Shown here: in pieces, positions 52,061 through 59,112 of the stretch
Layout: the number at the start of each line of letters is the position of its first letter
Position numbering within the stretch: position 1 is the stretch's first letter
Assembly: GCA_035576005.1 (NCBI GenBank)
Contig: DATLXH010000010.1
Span: forward strand, 1-64,000
Length of the DNA: 64,000 bases
Direction of reading: 5' to 3'
Origin: DATLXH01 sp035576005
Lineage (GTDB): Bacteria > Acidobacteriota > Thermoanaerobaculia > Gp7-AA8
Program-made: the position numbers and the translations under genes
The notes under the pieces: model-generated
Database searches by the model: none
What the model saw: the letters and a program-made list of their open reading frames with translations, nothing else
What the model was told of the DNA's origin: nothing

Positions 52061-52249
52061 CGCCCCTCTCCCTGCTCGCTTCGCTCGCTTCCCTCTCCCC
52101 GCCGGGGAGAGGGAGGCTCGTCGTGGATTGGGTCAAGCACTCCTCCTTCGACGAATTCGCGAGCGAACAATTCGACCAGGGTTGTTCGCGTCGCGCTCCC
52201 CTCTCCCCGGCGGGGAGAGGGTGGTCGCGTGAGCGACCGGGAGAGGGGT
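52061..52249 (-). repeat. Full-length copy of ~175-bp GC-rich repeat, inverted
   Basis: Inverse orientation to the 9037 copy: CCCCTCTCCCTGCTCGCTTC first, then two CCCTCTCCCC-GCCGGGGAGAG-type hairpins. It separates czcA from the VTT gene without a terminator of its own. Confidence 0.83.
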
Positions 52250-52271
52250 CGAACAATGGGACGAAGCCGTA

Positions 52272-52688
52272 ATGGATCTCCTCGTCCTCTTTGCCTGGAG
52301 CTTTCTCGCTGCAACGATCCTCCCACTCGGTTCTGAGCCCGCACTCGTTGCGGTCGTGCATCGTCGCGGCATGTTAGCCCTGCCCGTGACGATCGCCACG
52401 GTAGGGAACTATCTCGGCGCATGCACAACGTACGCGCTGGCGATGGCGGCATCCAGAACTGTGAAGAGCGAACGTGCAGTACGTCGCATGGAGCGCGCCG
52501 CATCTCTCATCCGCAGATATGGCGCGCCCGCACTACTACTTTCATGGGTTCCTCTGCTCGGCGATGCGATCGTCGCCGCGGCTGGTGTTGCCCGCATGTC
52601 TTTCGTTCCTTTCTCACTCTGGACCATCGTCGGGAAGGCTGCACGGTATGCCGTCCTGGCGCTGGTCATCGACTGGAGCTTTCGATGA
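52272..52688 (+). CDS. YqaA-type small VTT membrane protein
   Basis: A 138-residue inner-membrane protein with about four helices. FLAATILPLGSEPALVAVV and the YGAPALLLSWVPLLGDAIVA segment match the YqaA branch of the VTT/DedA-like family. Family function is unsettled; VTT proteins have been linked to lipid scrambling and metal or drug tolerance. Its stop overlaps the HupE-type start (ATGA), tying it to the metal locus. Confidence 0.85.
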   Translation: MDLLVLFAWSFLAATILPLGSEPALVAVVHRRGMLALPVTIATVGNYLGACTTYALAMAASRTVKSERAVRRMERAASLIRRYGAPALLLSWVPLLGDAIVAAAGVARMSFVPFSLWTIVGKAARYAVLALVIDWSFR

Positions 52689-53377
52689 ATCTCAAATGGC
52701 CTCTACGATCTTTGGCAGTTGTGCTCAGCGTCCTGCCGTTCGAGCTCTTCGCGCACGGTGTTACCGCCGGCGATAAGGGCTACATCATGGAAACGACGGG
52801 CACTCGCATTCTCCCGTTCATCTACCTCGGCGCCAAGCACATGGTCACCGGCTACGACCATCTGCTGTTCCTCGTCGGCGTCATCTTCTTTCTTTACCGG
52901 ATGAAGGACATCGGCATCTACGTGACGCTGTTCGCCGTTGGGCACTCCACCACGCTGCTCCTGGGCGTGCTGACCGGTGTGAGCGTGAGCGCGTATCTCA
53001 TCGACGCGATCATCGGTCTCTCCGTCGTCTACAAAGCGCTCGATAACCTGGGGGCGTTCCGGCGATGGTTCGGGTTTCAACCGAATACGAAAGCGGCAAC
53101 GCTCATCTTCGGCTTCTTCCACGGCTTCGGTCTGGCGACAAAGATCCTCGAGTATGAGCTCTCACGCGAGGGGCTGATCCCCAACCTCATTGCCTTCAAT
53201 ATCGGCGTTGAAACCGGACAGTTGCTCGGGCTCGGCGCCATCCTGATCGCAATGGGCTTCTGGCGACGCAGTAGCAGTTTCGCCCGTCACGCCTACACCG
53301 CCAACGTCGCGATCATGACCGCAGGCTTCGTACTCATGGGTTATCAGCTGGCCGGCTACTTTCTCTCAACGACATAA
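52685..53377 (+). CDS. HupE/UreJ-family metal transporter
   Basis: A 230-residue protein with a signal and about six helices. The HupE/UreJ signature H-x(5)-DH appears as KHMVTGYDHLLFLVGV; two more conserved helices are VGHSTTLLLGVLTG and FGFFHGFGLATKIL. Family members import or release Ni or Co, or act in metal tolerance. Coupled to the VTT gene by ATGA and followed by the anchor-protein gene after 12 bases. Confidence 0.9.
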   Translation: MNLKWPLRSLAVVLSVLPFELFAHGVTAGDKGYIMETTGTRILPFIYLGAKHMVTGYDHLLFLVGVIFFLYRMKDIGIYVTLFAVGHSTTLLLGVLTGVSVSAYLIDAIIGLSVVYKALDNLGAFRRWFGFQPNTKAATLIFGFFHGFGLATKILEYELSREGLIPNLIAFNIGVETGQLLGLGAILIAMGFWRRSSSFARHAYTANVAIMTAGFVLMGYQLAGYFLSTT

Positions 53378-53389
53378 GGAAAACACGAC

Positions 53390-54058
53390 ATGAGTGAGAT
53401 CAATGACTCTGCTCCCAATATCAGCAACTCGGTTCCCACCAACCTGCCGTCAACTCAAAGACTGATTCGCTCGACTCTGATCGCCATGGTCACCGCGGGC
53501 GTCCTGCTGGTGGCCGTGGTTTTACCCGCGGAGTACGGCGTCGATGCCACGGGGATCGGCAATGTCCTCGGCCTGACTGAGATGGGCAAGATCAAAACTT
53601 CGCTCGCGAAAGAAGCGAAGAAAGAGGAAGCAGCTGCAGTCTCGAAGAATCCTTCCGCAGAGTCATCTGCAGCGTTGCCGGTAGCGGCACCTGAAGCGTT
53701 TACTTCGACGAACATCCCCCCGGCCGCTGCGACTCCACTCAGCAACGTTGTGACCATCGTGCTGAAGCCTGATCAGGGGCGGGAGATCAAGCTCTCGATG
53801 CGTGAGGGCGCACGAGTGACCTACACCTGGTCGACTGATCGGGGAGTCGTCAACTACGATACCCACGCCGATTCGGTGAGTCCGCCTCGCGACTATCACG
53901 GATATCAGAAGGGGACGCGCGTCAACTCGGATAAAGGGGAGTTGGTTGCGGCGTTCGATGGCTGGCACGGCTGGTTCTGGCGCAATCGCGGCACCGAGAC
54001 CGTGACGATCACACTTCGCACCACGGGGGATTATCAGCAAATCAAAGAGCCGGAATAA
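53390..54058 (+). CDS. Transmembrane anchor protein of metal-resistance loci
   Basis: A 222-residue protein with one helix (LIAMVTAGVLLVAVVLPAEY) after a 30-residue cytoplasmic part. GVDATGIGNVLGLTEMGKIK is a conserved patch in proteins found next to HupE and RND genes and annotated only as transmembrane anchor. The periplasmic domain (IKLSMREGARVTYTWSTDRG; FDGWHGWFWRNRGTETVTI) resembles a beta-sandwich. Partner and role are unknown. AAGGA lies nine bases upstream. Confidence 0.85.
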   Translation: MSEINDSAPNISNSVPTNLPSTQRLIRSTLIAMVTAGVLLVAVVLPAEYGVDATGIGNVLGLTEMGKIKTSLAKEAKKEEAAAVSKNPSAESSAALPVAAPEAFTSTNIPPAAATPLSNVVTIVLKPDQGREIKLSMREGARVTYTWSTDRGVVNYDTHADSVSPPRDYHGYQKGTRVNSDKGELVAAFDGWHGWFWRNRGTETVTITLRTTGDYQQIKEPE

Positions 54059-54141
54059 ATCGCGCGCCAACGAGGGGATCGCTGGAGAATGATTCGACCG
54101 GTCAACGGGTTTTCAATCGCAACGACATTGGAGGAAACAGC

Positions 54142-54492
54142 ATGAATTCGAGAATGACCATTGGCGTGATCCTGCTTGCATCTTTTGTTGTAATTCCAGC
54201 GGTGATCGCTCACGACCCGAGGGAGCACAAGCGCGAGGCCGAGGAGCAAATGACGCGCGTACCGGTGCAGATTGAGTCGGTACCCGTCGCCCAACCGCAA
54301 CCGGTGCTACCGAAGATTCGCTTCCATGGGATGGATTCGAACCGTGATCGGACGATCAGCCACCAGGAATGGCGCGGTACGACCAGGAACTTCCGGGCGC
54401 TCGACCGTAACAGAGATGGAATCCTCTCGGGTGATGAAGTGGCGACCAGAACCAAGGCTGAAGTAAAGGCTAAGGCACCGGCGAAGAATTAG
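54142..54492 (+). CDS. Exported EF-hand protein
   Basis: A 116-residue protein with a signal (VILLASFVVIPAVIAHD). Two EF-hand loops: MDSNRDRTISHQEW and LDRNRDGILSGDEV, both with Asp at positions 1 and 3 and Glu at 12, so Ca2+ (or another divalent ion) can bind. A Lys/Ala tail follows. GGAGG lies eight bases before the ATG. Last gene of the metal block; possible calcium- or metal-sensing periplasmic protein. Confidence 0.85.
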   Translation: MNSRMTIGVILLASFVVIPAVIAHDPREHKREAEEQMTRVPVQIESVPVAQPQPVLPKIRFHGMDSNRDRTISHQEWRGTTRNFRALDRNRDGILSGDEVATRTKAEVKAKAPAKN

Positions 54493-54562
54493 GTTCCGGC
54501 GCACGCGATTCCCCCCGTTCAGGGAGTGTTCGTAGAGGTGCTTGCTGGCCTGACCAAGGTCG

Positions 54563-55015
54563 TTACGATTTCTTTTCGGCGGGCACAATCGAAATGTTCC
54601 CATTCCTCTCCAGCACCGCGTATTTGATGTCCTCCAATCGCTCCAACCCTTGTAGCTCGCGTGCTGCCGCGAGAACATCCGATACGTCGACGCGCGCCTT
54701 CTTCAGATGCTGCTCGATGGGCTCACCGTTTTCCAGCAACACGACAGGCACACCCTCGAGCAGCTTGTCGAGGGCAGCGGATCGCTCCTTGACGTAACCG
54801 AGGCCGATATCGATCAGAATCAAGGTGGCCACGACCAGCACTGCATTCGTAACTGAGAAGTCTTCCCCGAGGAGGGCCTGCTGCGCAGCCTCACCGATGA
54901 TCAGCAGTAGGACGAAGTCGAAGTTGGTGATGTCCGCGAGAGTCCGCTTTCCGGCGATCCGGAACAGGACCATGAGTGCGAGATAGACCGCTGCGGCACG
55001 AAGCACCGATTCCAT
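54563..55015 (-). CDS. DUF421/YetF-family membrane protein
   Basis: A 150-residue protein: three N-terminal helices (LALMVLFRIAGKRTLADIT; FDFVLLLIIGEAAQQALLG; VLVVATLILIDIGLGYV) and a C-terminal soluble domain (VPVVLLENGEPIEQHLKKAR; AVLERNGNISIVP) typical of the YetF family. The role in the cell envelope is unresolved. It lies 18 bases after the small anchored gene upstream, probably one operon. Confidence 0.9.
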   Translation of the reverse strand: MESVLRAAAVYLALMVLFRIAGKRTLADITNFDFVLLLIIGEAAQQALLGEDFSVTNAVLVVATLILIDIGLGYVKERSAALDKLLEGVPVVLLENGEPIEQHLKKARVDVSDVLAAARELQGLERLEDIKYAVLERNGNISIVPAEKKS

Positions 55016-55033
55016 GACTCGACCTCCTGCAGT

Positions 55034-55522
55034 TCAGGGAAAGACGAACATACTGATCGGAATCACGCCGTCCGCAGTGCGCAGCCGGCCGCGAACGATT
55101 CCAACGTGATTCGCTTCTGCCCGTATGTGGACCGTCAAGGTTTCGCCAGCTCCGCGAAAAACGAGGCGAGTTTCGTTCGGCCCTCCCTGCGCGGAGTCGG
55201 GAGACGGGATCATCGCCTCGAATTTCACTCTGCCTAGATAGTCGTTGTCGACTGCCATCCAGGACTGATTCCCGGCTATGGGGAGCGTGACTTGTAACTT
55301 CATGGGAGCGGTATAACGCGCCAGCCGGGGATACTCGACAGAGGCTCTTCCGGCCATTCCGTTCCCTTCGGCGAGCATCCCACCTCCGCAGGCACCGGCC
55401 AGAGCGGCCAGAGTGGCGAGGAACAGGACGATCCATCCTGCACGCTCGACCTTCCAGGCGCGTCGCTGGAACTCGAGATCTTCTTCGATCTGCAGATCGC
55501 CGTGAAACTGTTTGACCGTCAC
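55034..55522 (-). CDS. Single-helix anchored protein, unknown
   Basis: A 162-residue protein. The GTG at 55522 has GAGGG five bases upstream and avoids translating the adjoining repeat; an ATG at 55540 inside the repeat is an alternative. One helix near residue 30 (GWIVLFLATLAALAGACG), then a beta-rich domain (MKLQVTLPIAGNQSWMAVDN; ETRLVFRGAGETLTVHIRAE). Not recognised. It precedes the DUF421 gene closely, so their roles may be linked. Confidence 0.7.
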   Translation of the reverse strand: MTVKQFHGDLQIEEDLEFQRRAWKVERAGWIVLFLATLAALAGACGGGMLAEGNGMAGRASVEYPRLARYTAPMKLQVTLPIAGNQSWMAVDNDYLGRVKFEAMIPSPDSAQGGPNETRLVFRGAGETLTVHIRAEANHVGIVRGRLRTADGVIPISMFVFP

Positions 55523-55533
55523 TCTAGCCCTCG

Positions 55534-55632
55534 CCCGCATTTCTCACAGATCTTCGCCGTGAGACGATGGATAGCAGCCTGTCTGCTTCGGTGCACGGCA
55601 ATTTCGCTCCTTGACGTAGTGTCGACTATGCC
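55534..55632 (+). repeat. Left-half copy of 178-bp MITE-like element
   Basis: Matches the left half of 57485-57662: CCCGCATTTCTCACAGA, TAGCAGCCTGTCTGCTTCG, CACGGCAATTTCGCTCCTTG and GTGTCGACTATGCC. The right half is absent; the homology stops where the YnfA fragment begins. Confidence 0.88.
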
Positions 55633-55740
55633 CGGGACGAGCCACCACGCGCTGCGGCCAAGGCGGAGCCACATCCATGCGGCGTAGCAACCAGCGATCT
55701 CGAACAGCGCGGCGAGAACGAGCAAGGGAATGCTTTGCAT
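55630..55740 (-). pseudogene. ynfA: UPF0060/YnfA fragment cut by repeat
   Basis: From ATG 55740 the frame reads MQSIPLLVLAALFEIAGCYA then AWMWLRLGRSAWWLVPG, the first 37 residues of the UPF0060/YnfA small membrane family (usual length about 108). The next codons come from the MITE-like element, giving VDTTSRSEIAVHR, unlike the family. The remaining two or three helices are not found in the window. It is a truncated gene. Confidence 0.85.
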
Positions 55741-56270
55741 CGCCTCGATTCTACGCTCACTTCCCGGCCCGGAAACGAAGCACCTGGTTACCCCGCATTT
55801 CTCACCCGCCTCTATCAACGAGCGCAGCGTGTCATCCGAGCGGGAGACAGCGTGGAACGCTGGTAGGTGATGACAGCCGGCGCGGACTCGCGCCCCGGGA
55901 GGGGCGAATCCCTCTCCCCGGCGGGGAGAGGGTTGTCGCGTAAGCGACCGGGAGAGGGGCCGCGAGAGATACGAAGACCTCGCCTTTTTCGACGGACTGG
56001 CGAGACTTTCACGCCCCTCTCCCTGCTTCGCTCCGCTCGCTTCCCTCTCCCCGCCGGGGAGAGGGATACGCCGCTTCGCGGCTCAACCACGTCAGTCAGT
56101 GAGCCGGTGTCATTAGGAGCTTGGGCGGGTGGGCGTGAGGGGCTCCACCTCGCAAGCTTCCACTCAGTTCGGTAAAAGGCGAGAGTCCAACGTGAGACCG
56201 AGCTCAGGCCGCGACCGTACCAAGTCGACTCGAAATTGACCGGCGTTTATGACTGTTTCGACAGGCAGGT
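55741..56270. other. Gene-free stretch with repeats
   Basis: A lone repeat end (CCCGCATTTCTCAC at 55792-55805) and an inverted GC-rich repeat (55902-56083). From 56084 to 56270 nothing is recognised apart from probable promoter space for the mini-gene at 56271. Confidence 0.55.
55902..56083 (-). repeat. Full-length copy of ~175-bp GC-rich repeat, inverted
   Basis: Two CCCTCTCCCCGGCGGGGAGAG-type hairpins, the CTTCGCTCCGCTCGCTTCC block, and the GCCGCTTCGCGGC end at the right side, mirror image of the 9037 copy. Confidence 0.85.
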
Positions 56271-56360
56271 ATGTCCTCTTTACTTTTGTTCGTCGCCTTT
56301 GTCGCTGCCTGGTTCGTACTCATGCGGTTCGTTCTCCCTCGTTTGGGAATCGCTACGTGA
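56271..56360 (+). CDS. 29-residue putative membrane mini-protein
   Basis: ATG to TGA, encoding MSSLLLFVAFVAAWFVLMRF then VLPRLGIAT. One membrane helix followed by V-L-P-R-x-G, a pattern I have seen in very short proteins near metal-resistance genes, where the motif LPxxG-(V/I) often precedes a CMSG tail; here the tail is missing. AGG lies close to the ATG (poor spacing). Could be a real small protein or a chance frame. Confidence 0.4.
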   Translation: MSSLLLFVAFVAAWFVLMRFVLPRLGIAT

Positions 56361-56401
56361 CTGGCTGGATCCTGCCGGGTACCGGCGGGTAAGGTGAAGT
56401 C

Positions 56402-57241
56402 TCAACGAGTCGCTGCAGCGCTCGGCGATGAATCAGCCGCACGCCAGTCGTCACGCTGAGGGACGAGTGGGAGACGTTGAATCCGGGTGAACGCGACATC
56501 GGCGGGCTCTCGATACGCTGGAACCCCGATCCTGATCGTTTCGTCGGGAACATCGAGGCGCATCGTTCCGTGAAGTACATCCCAGACAGAGAGAAGACTC
56601 GACCAGTTGCTGTTGGTCTCTTCGCGCCGGTCTGAGTGATGGATGCCATGCATTCGCGGCGTGACAAAGAGGCGCACCATCATCCGTTCGAACCTCTGAG
56701 GCAGCCGAAGGTTGCCGTGGTGAAAGAGGATCGACGCAAACAGAATCGTCTGCCAGAGCCAGACGGAGAAGGGACTGGCGCCTATCACGGCGATCTGCAG
56801 CGCTCGATAAAAGACCGACAGAGTCAGCTCGCCGAAATGGAACCGTAAAGCGGTCGAGGAGTCCAGGTCGAGATCGACGTGGTGGACAAGGTGAAAACGC
56901 CACAGCAGCGGCACGACGTGACTTGCCCAGTGCCACCACCAGAGTGTGTAGTCGAGCAGGATGATCGCAACGAGAATGCTCCACGGCCCGGGAAGGTGAA
57001 GCCATCGAACGATTCCGAAGTCGTGCTCGTCAGCCCACTTCGCGACCGGTACCAGGAGTGGAGCCTGCAGCAGCGTCAGGATCGCCAGCGAGATTCCGCC
57101 CGTCGAGAGATTCCGGATGGTGTGTCTGAGCTTCGATTCGACGCGAGCGCGGAGCGGGCGCAGTGTCTCCCCCAGCAGCATCAGGCCGAACACGCTGAAG
57201 ATCACCACTGGTGAGATCCAGAATGGAACTTCAGCTTTCAT
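56402..57241 (-). CDS. Sterol desaturase/fatty acid hydroxylase-family enzyme
   Basis: A 279-residue inner-membrane protein with about four helices and the histidine clusters of the family: HWASH, HLVHHVD, LFHHGN and HGIHHSD, which hold a di-iron centre. Such enzymes hydroxylate or desaturate lipids or hopanoids using O2. The substrate cannot be told. Nearby zinc-ribbon and sulfur genes give no clear pathway link. Confidence 0.9.
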   Translation of the reverse strand: MKAEVPFWISPVVIFSVFGLMLLGETLRPLRARVESKLRHTIRNLSTGGISLAILTLLQAPLLVPVAKWADEHDFGIVRWLHLPGPWSILVAIILLDYTLWWWHWASHVVPLLWRFHLVHHVDLDLDSSTALRFHFGELTLSVFYRALQIAVIGASPFSVWLWQTILFASILFHHGNLRLPQRFERMMVRLFVTPRMHGIHHSDRREETNSNWSSLLSVWDVLHGTMRLDVPDETIRIGVPAYREPADVAFTRIQRLPLVPQRDDWRAADSSPSAAATR

Positions 57242-57278
57242 GTGAGGAGCGGCCCACGGCTGCTCATGCCTTGTACCC

Positions 57279-57464
57279 TCAACGGAAGGGCGTTGATTGC
57301 CGGATCACCACCTCCCGCTGATCGACCTCGCGGATTTCGTGAGATGACGAAAGGAAACATTGCGGACAGCGAGGCTGGCCATGCCGGTCCCGGTCCGCGA
57401 CATCCGGCTCGAAGACAGTCTGGCATTCCAGGCAGAGGCGAAGGTTCTGTACATCGTCGGTCAT
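57279..57464 (-). CDS. Small zinc-ribbon-like protein
   Basis: A 61-residue protein with CLEC and, 23 residues later, CPQC, the spacing of a zinc ribbon or rubredoxin-like knuckle. The core is CLECQTVFEPDVADRDRHGQ. AGGAGG lies 13 bases before the ATG, a good but slightly distant site. The C-terminus is charged. Function unknown. Confidence 0.55.
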   Translation of the reverse strand: MTDDVQNLRLCLECQTVFEPDVADRDRHGQPRCPQCFLSSSHEIREVDQREVVIRQSTPFR

Positions 57465-57484
57465 CGTGCAGGTTCAACCTCCTG

Positions 57485-57662
57485 CCCGCATTTCTCACAG
57501 ACCTTTATTAAGAGACGGCGGATAGCGGCCTGTCTGCTTCGTTGCACGGCAATTTCGCTCCTTGACATAGTGTCGACTATGCCTTCGTCGCAAAATCGCC
57601 GTGCGCCTCGCACCCAAGCCACTCTCCGCCGTCTCATAACAAAGGTCTGTGAGAAATGCGGG
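57485..57662 (+). repeat. Full-length 178-bp MITE-like element
   Basis: Terminal inverted repeats CCCGCATTTCTCACAGACCT ... AGGTCTGTGAGAAATGCGGG; imperfect pairing continues about 45 bases inward (GAGACGGCGGATAG / CTCTCCGCCGTCTC). No coding potential. Related copies: 45404-45573, 55534-55632, 30929-30997, and end-only traces at 11357-11387 and 55792-55805. Its right end supplies the last codons of the TauE/SafE-type gene. Confidence 0.9.
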
Positions 57663-58443
57663 CCAGTCGCTGCGATTGTACTGGAGCGACGGGCCGCTGC
57701 CTCGACACTGTGTTCTGGATCAGGATCAAACCGGCGACGGCGATGAGAAACCAGGCGAAGGCGCGCGTAAGCGCGGCCTGGGACACGTGCTGAACCAACG
57801 CCGAGCCGATGAACACCCCGGCCACTGCCAGTGCCGTGAAGATGGAGACATAGCGCCAGTCGATCTGCACCGTCCCGGCATACGCGAGAGAGCCCGAAGC
57901 CGAGTTCATGGCGATCACCAGCAGCGAGGTACCGACGGCACGCTTCATGGGAAGACCAGCGAAAAGAACCAGCGCCGGGACGATGAGAAAGCCACCCCCG
58001 ACACCGACTACACCCGTGAGCAGTCCGACGACGCCTGCGGCCCCGACCACGAGCGGCATGCGAACCGCCTTGTCTGCGGGCGCTTCCTCTTTCCGCGAGC
58101 GAAACATCGAGATGGAAGCTCCCAGCATCACCACCGCAAACAATACCATCTGGAATGTATCTGACACCTGGGCGGCAATCCTTCCACCCGCGTAGGAGCC
58201 AGCCATCGAGATGAGGCCGAAAATGAGGGCGGCCCGGAGGTCAACGTTCGACCCCCACCAATGTCGAAATGCACCAACAAGGCTCGTCGTTCCGACGACC
58301 AGAAGACTGGCGGCGATGGCGGGCTTGGCCGCCATCCCGACGACGTAAACGAGAATCGGGACCGCCAGGATCGAGCCGCCGCCACCCAGAAGGCCGAGCG
58401 AAATCCCTATCAACGCGGCGAGGCCAAATCCGACGACTTCCAC
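57634..58443 (-). CDS. TauE/SafE-family anion exporter
   Basis: A 269-residue inner-membrane protein with eight helices and two Gly-rich TSUP repeats: ALIGISLGLLGGGGSILAVP near the start and GLLTGVVGVGGGFLIVPALV in the second half. In sulfur-detoxification clusters such proteins export sulfite or thiosulfate. The final nine residues (ARISHRPLL) are encoded inside the MITE-like element, so the native C-terminus was replaced. It follows the rhodanese gene by two bases, same operon. Confidence 0.92.
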   Translation of the reverse strand: MEVVGFGLAALIGISLGLLGGGGSILAVPILVYVVGMAAKPAIAASLLVVGTTSLVGAFRHWWGSNVDLRAALIFGLISMAGSYAGGRIAAQVSDTFQMVLFAVVMLGASISMFRSRKEEAPADKAVRMPLVVGAAGVVGLLTGVVGVGGGFLIVPALVLFAGLPMKRAVGTSLLVIAMNSASGSLAYAGTVQIDWRYVSIFTALAVAGVFIGSALVQHVSQAALTRAFAWFLIAVAGLILIQNTVSRQRPVAPVQSQRLARISHRPLL

Positions 58444-58445
58444 TG

Positions 58446-59075
58446 TCAGCTCGTGCAGTTCTTTGTTGAGAGGCGGATTCCACGGCCGACCGGAACTGGT
58501 TCGGCACCATGTTTGAGCGCCTGAATCATGGCAGGCACGTCACACGAGGCCACCGCGTTGTAGGGCAGCCGTGAAAGAACCATGGCCATTCCACAGGTGT
58601 CGGTGACACCAGCGAATACCAGTCCGCTCCCGACGAACATCGGAACGATTGCGAACCACGGGTTCACCATGAGAGCCAGCGCGGCTCCGACCGTGCCAAG
58701 AGCGCCGGCCGTAATGCGTACCTGTCGCTCCAGCGACATCCGCTTCGGGCCGAAACGCGCCGGCTTGTTCGCTGCGAGCCAGGCGTTCATCCCGCCGTCG
58801 AGAACATGAAGACGCGTGAGGCCTGAAACCCTCAACGCTTCCTCGGCTTTTCGCGCCCGCGCTCCGGACTGGCAGATCAAAAGAAAGTGCGTCTGCGAAT
58901 CGCTGGCGATCTCGCCGGCGTGCTCGGGCAGCGCCGCGAGCGGCACGTTGTACGCACCAGGGATGTGAGCGCCTTCGAATTCCCCGGGCGTGCGGACATC
59001 GATGAGTCGAATATCGGAACGATCCGCCATGAGCTCCTCGAGATCACGCGGCTGTATGACTGGGGCAATGTTCAT
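58446..59075 (-). CDS. Rhodanese with DUF2892 membrane domain
   Basis: A 209-residue protein. Residues 5-105 are a rhodanese domain with the active-site loop CQSGARA (sulfur-carrying Cys near residue 68) and the entry motif DVRTPGEFEGAHIPGA. Residues about 120-180 hold two helices of DUF2892 (YgaP-like: ITAGALGTVGAALALMVN; VPMFVGSGLVFAGVTDTCGM). It should pass sulfane sulfur near the membrane. Start 59075 has AGGAG eight bases upstream. Confidence 0.93.
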   Translation of the reverse strand: MNIAPVIQPRDLEELMADRSDIRLIDVRTPGEFEGAHIPGAYNVPLAALPEHAGEIASDSQTHFLLICQSGARARKAEEALRVSGLTRLHVLDGGMNAWLAANKPARFGPKRMSLERQVRITAGALGTVGAALALMVNPWFAIVPMFVGSGLVFAGVTDTCGMAMVLSRLPYNAVASCDVPAMIQALKHGAEPVPVGRGIRLSTKNCTS

Positions 59076-59112
59076 GGGCAGGCTCCTCTTGCTCGAATTG
59101 CGATGCAGTTGG

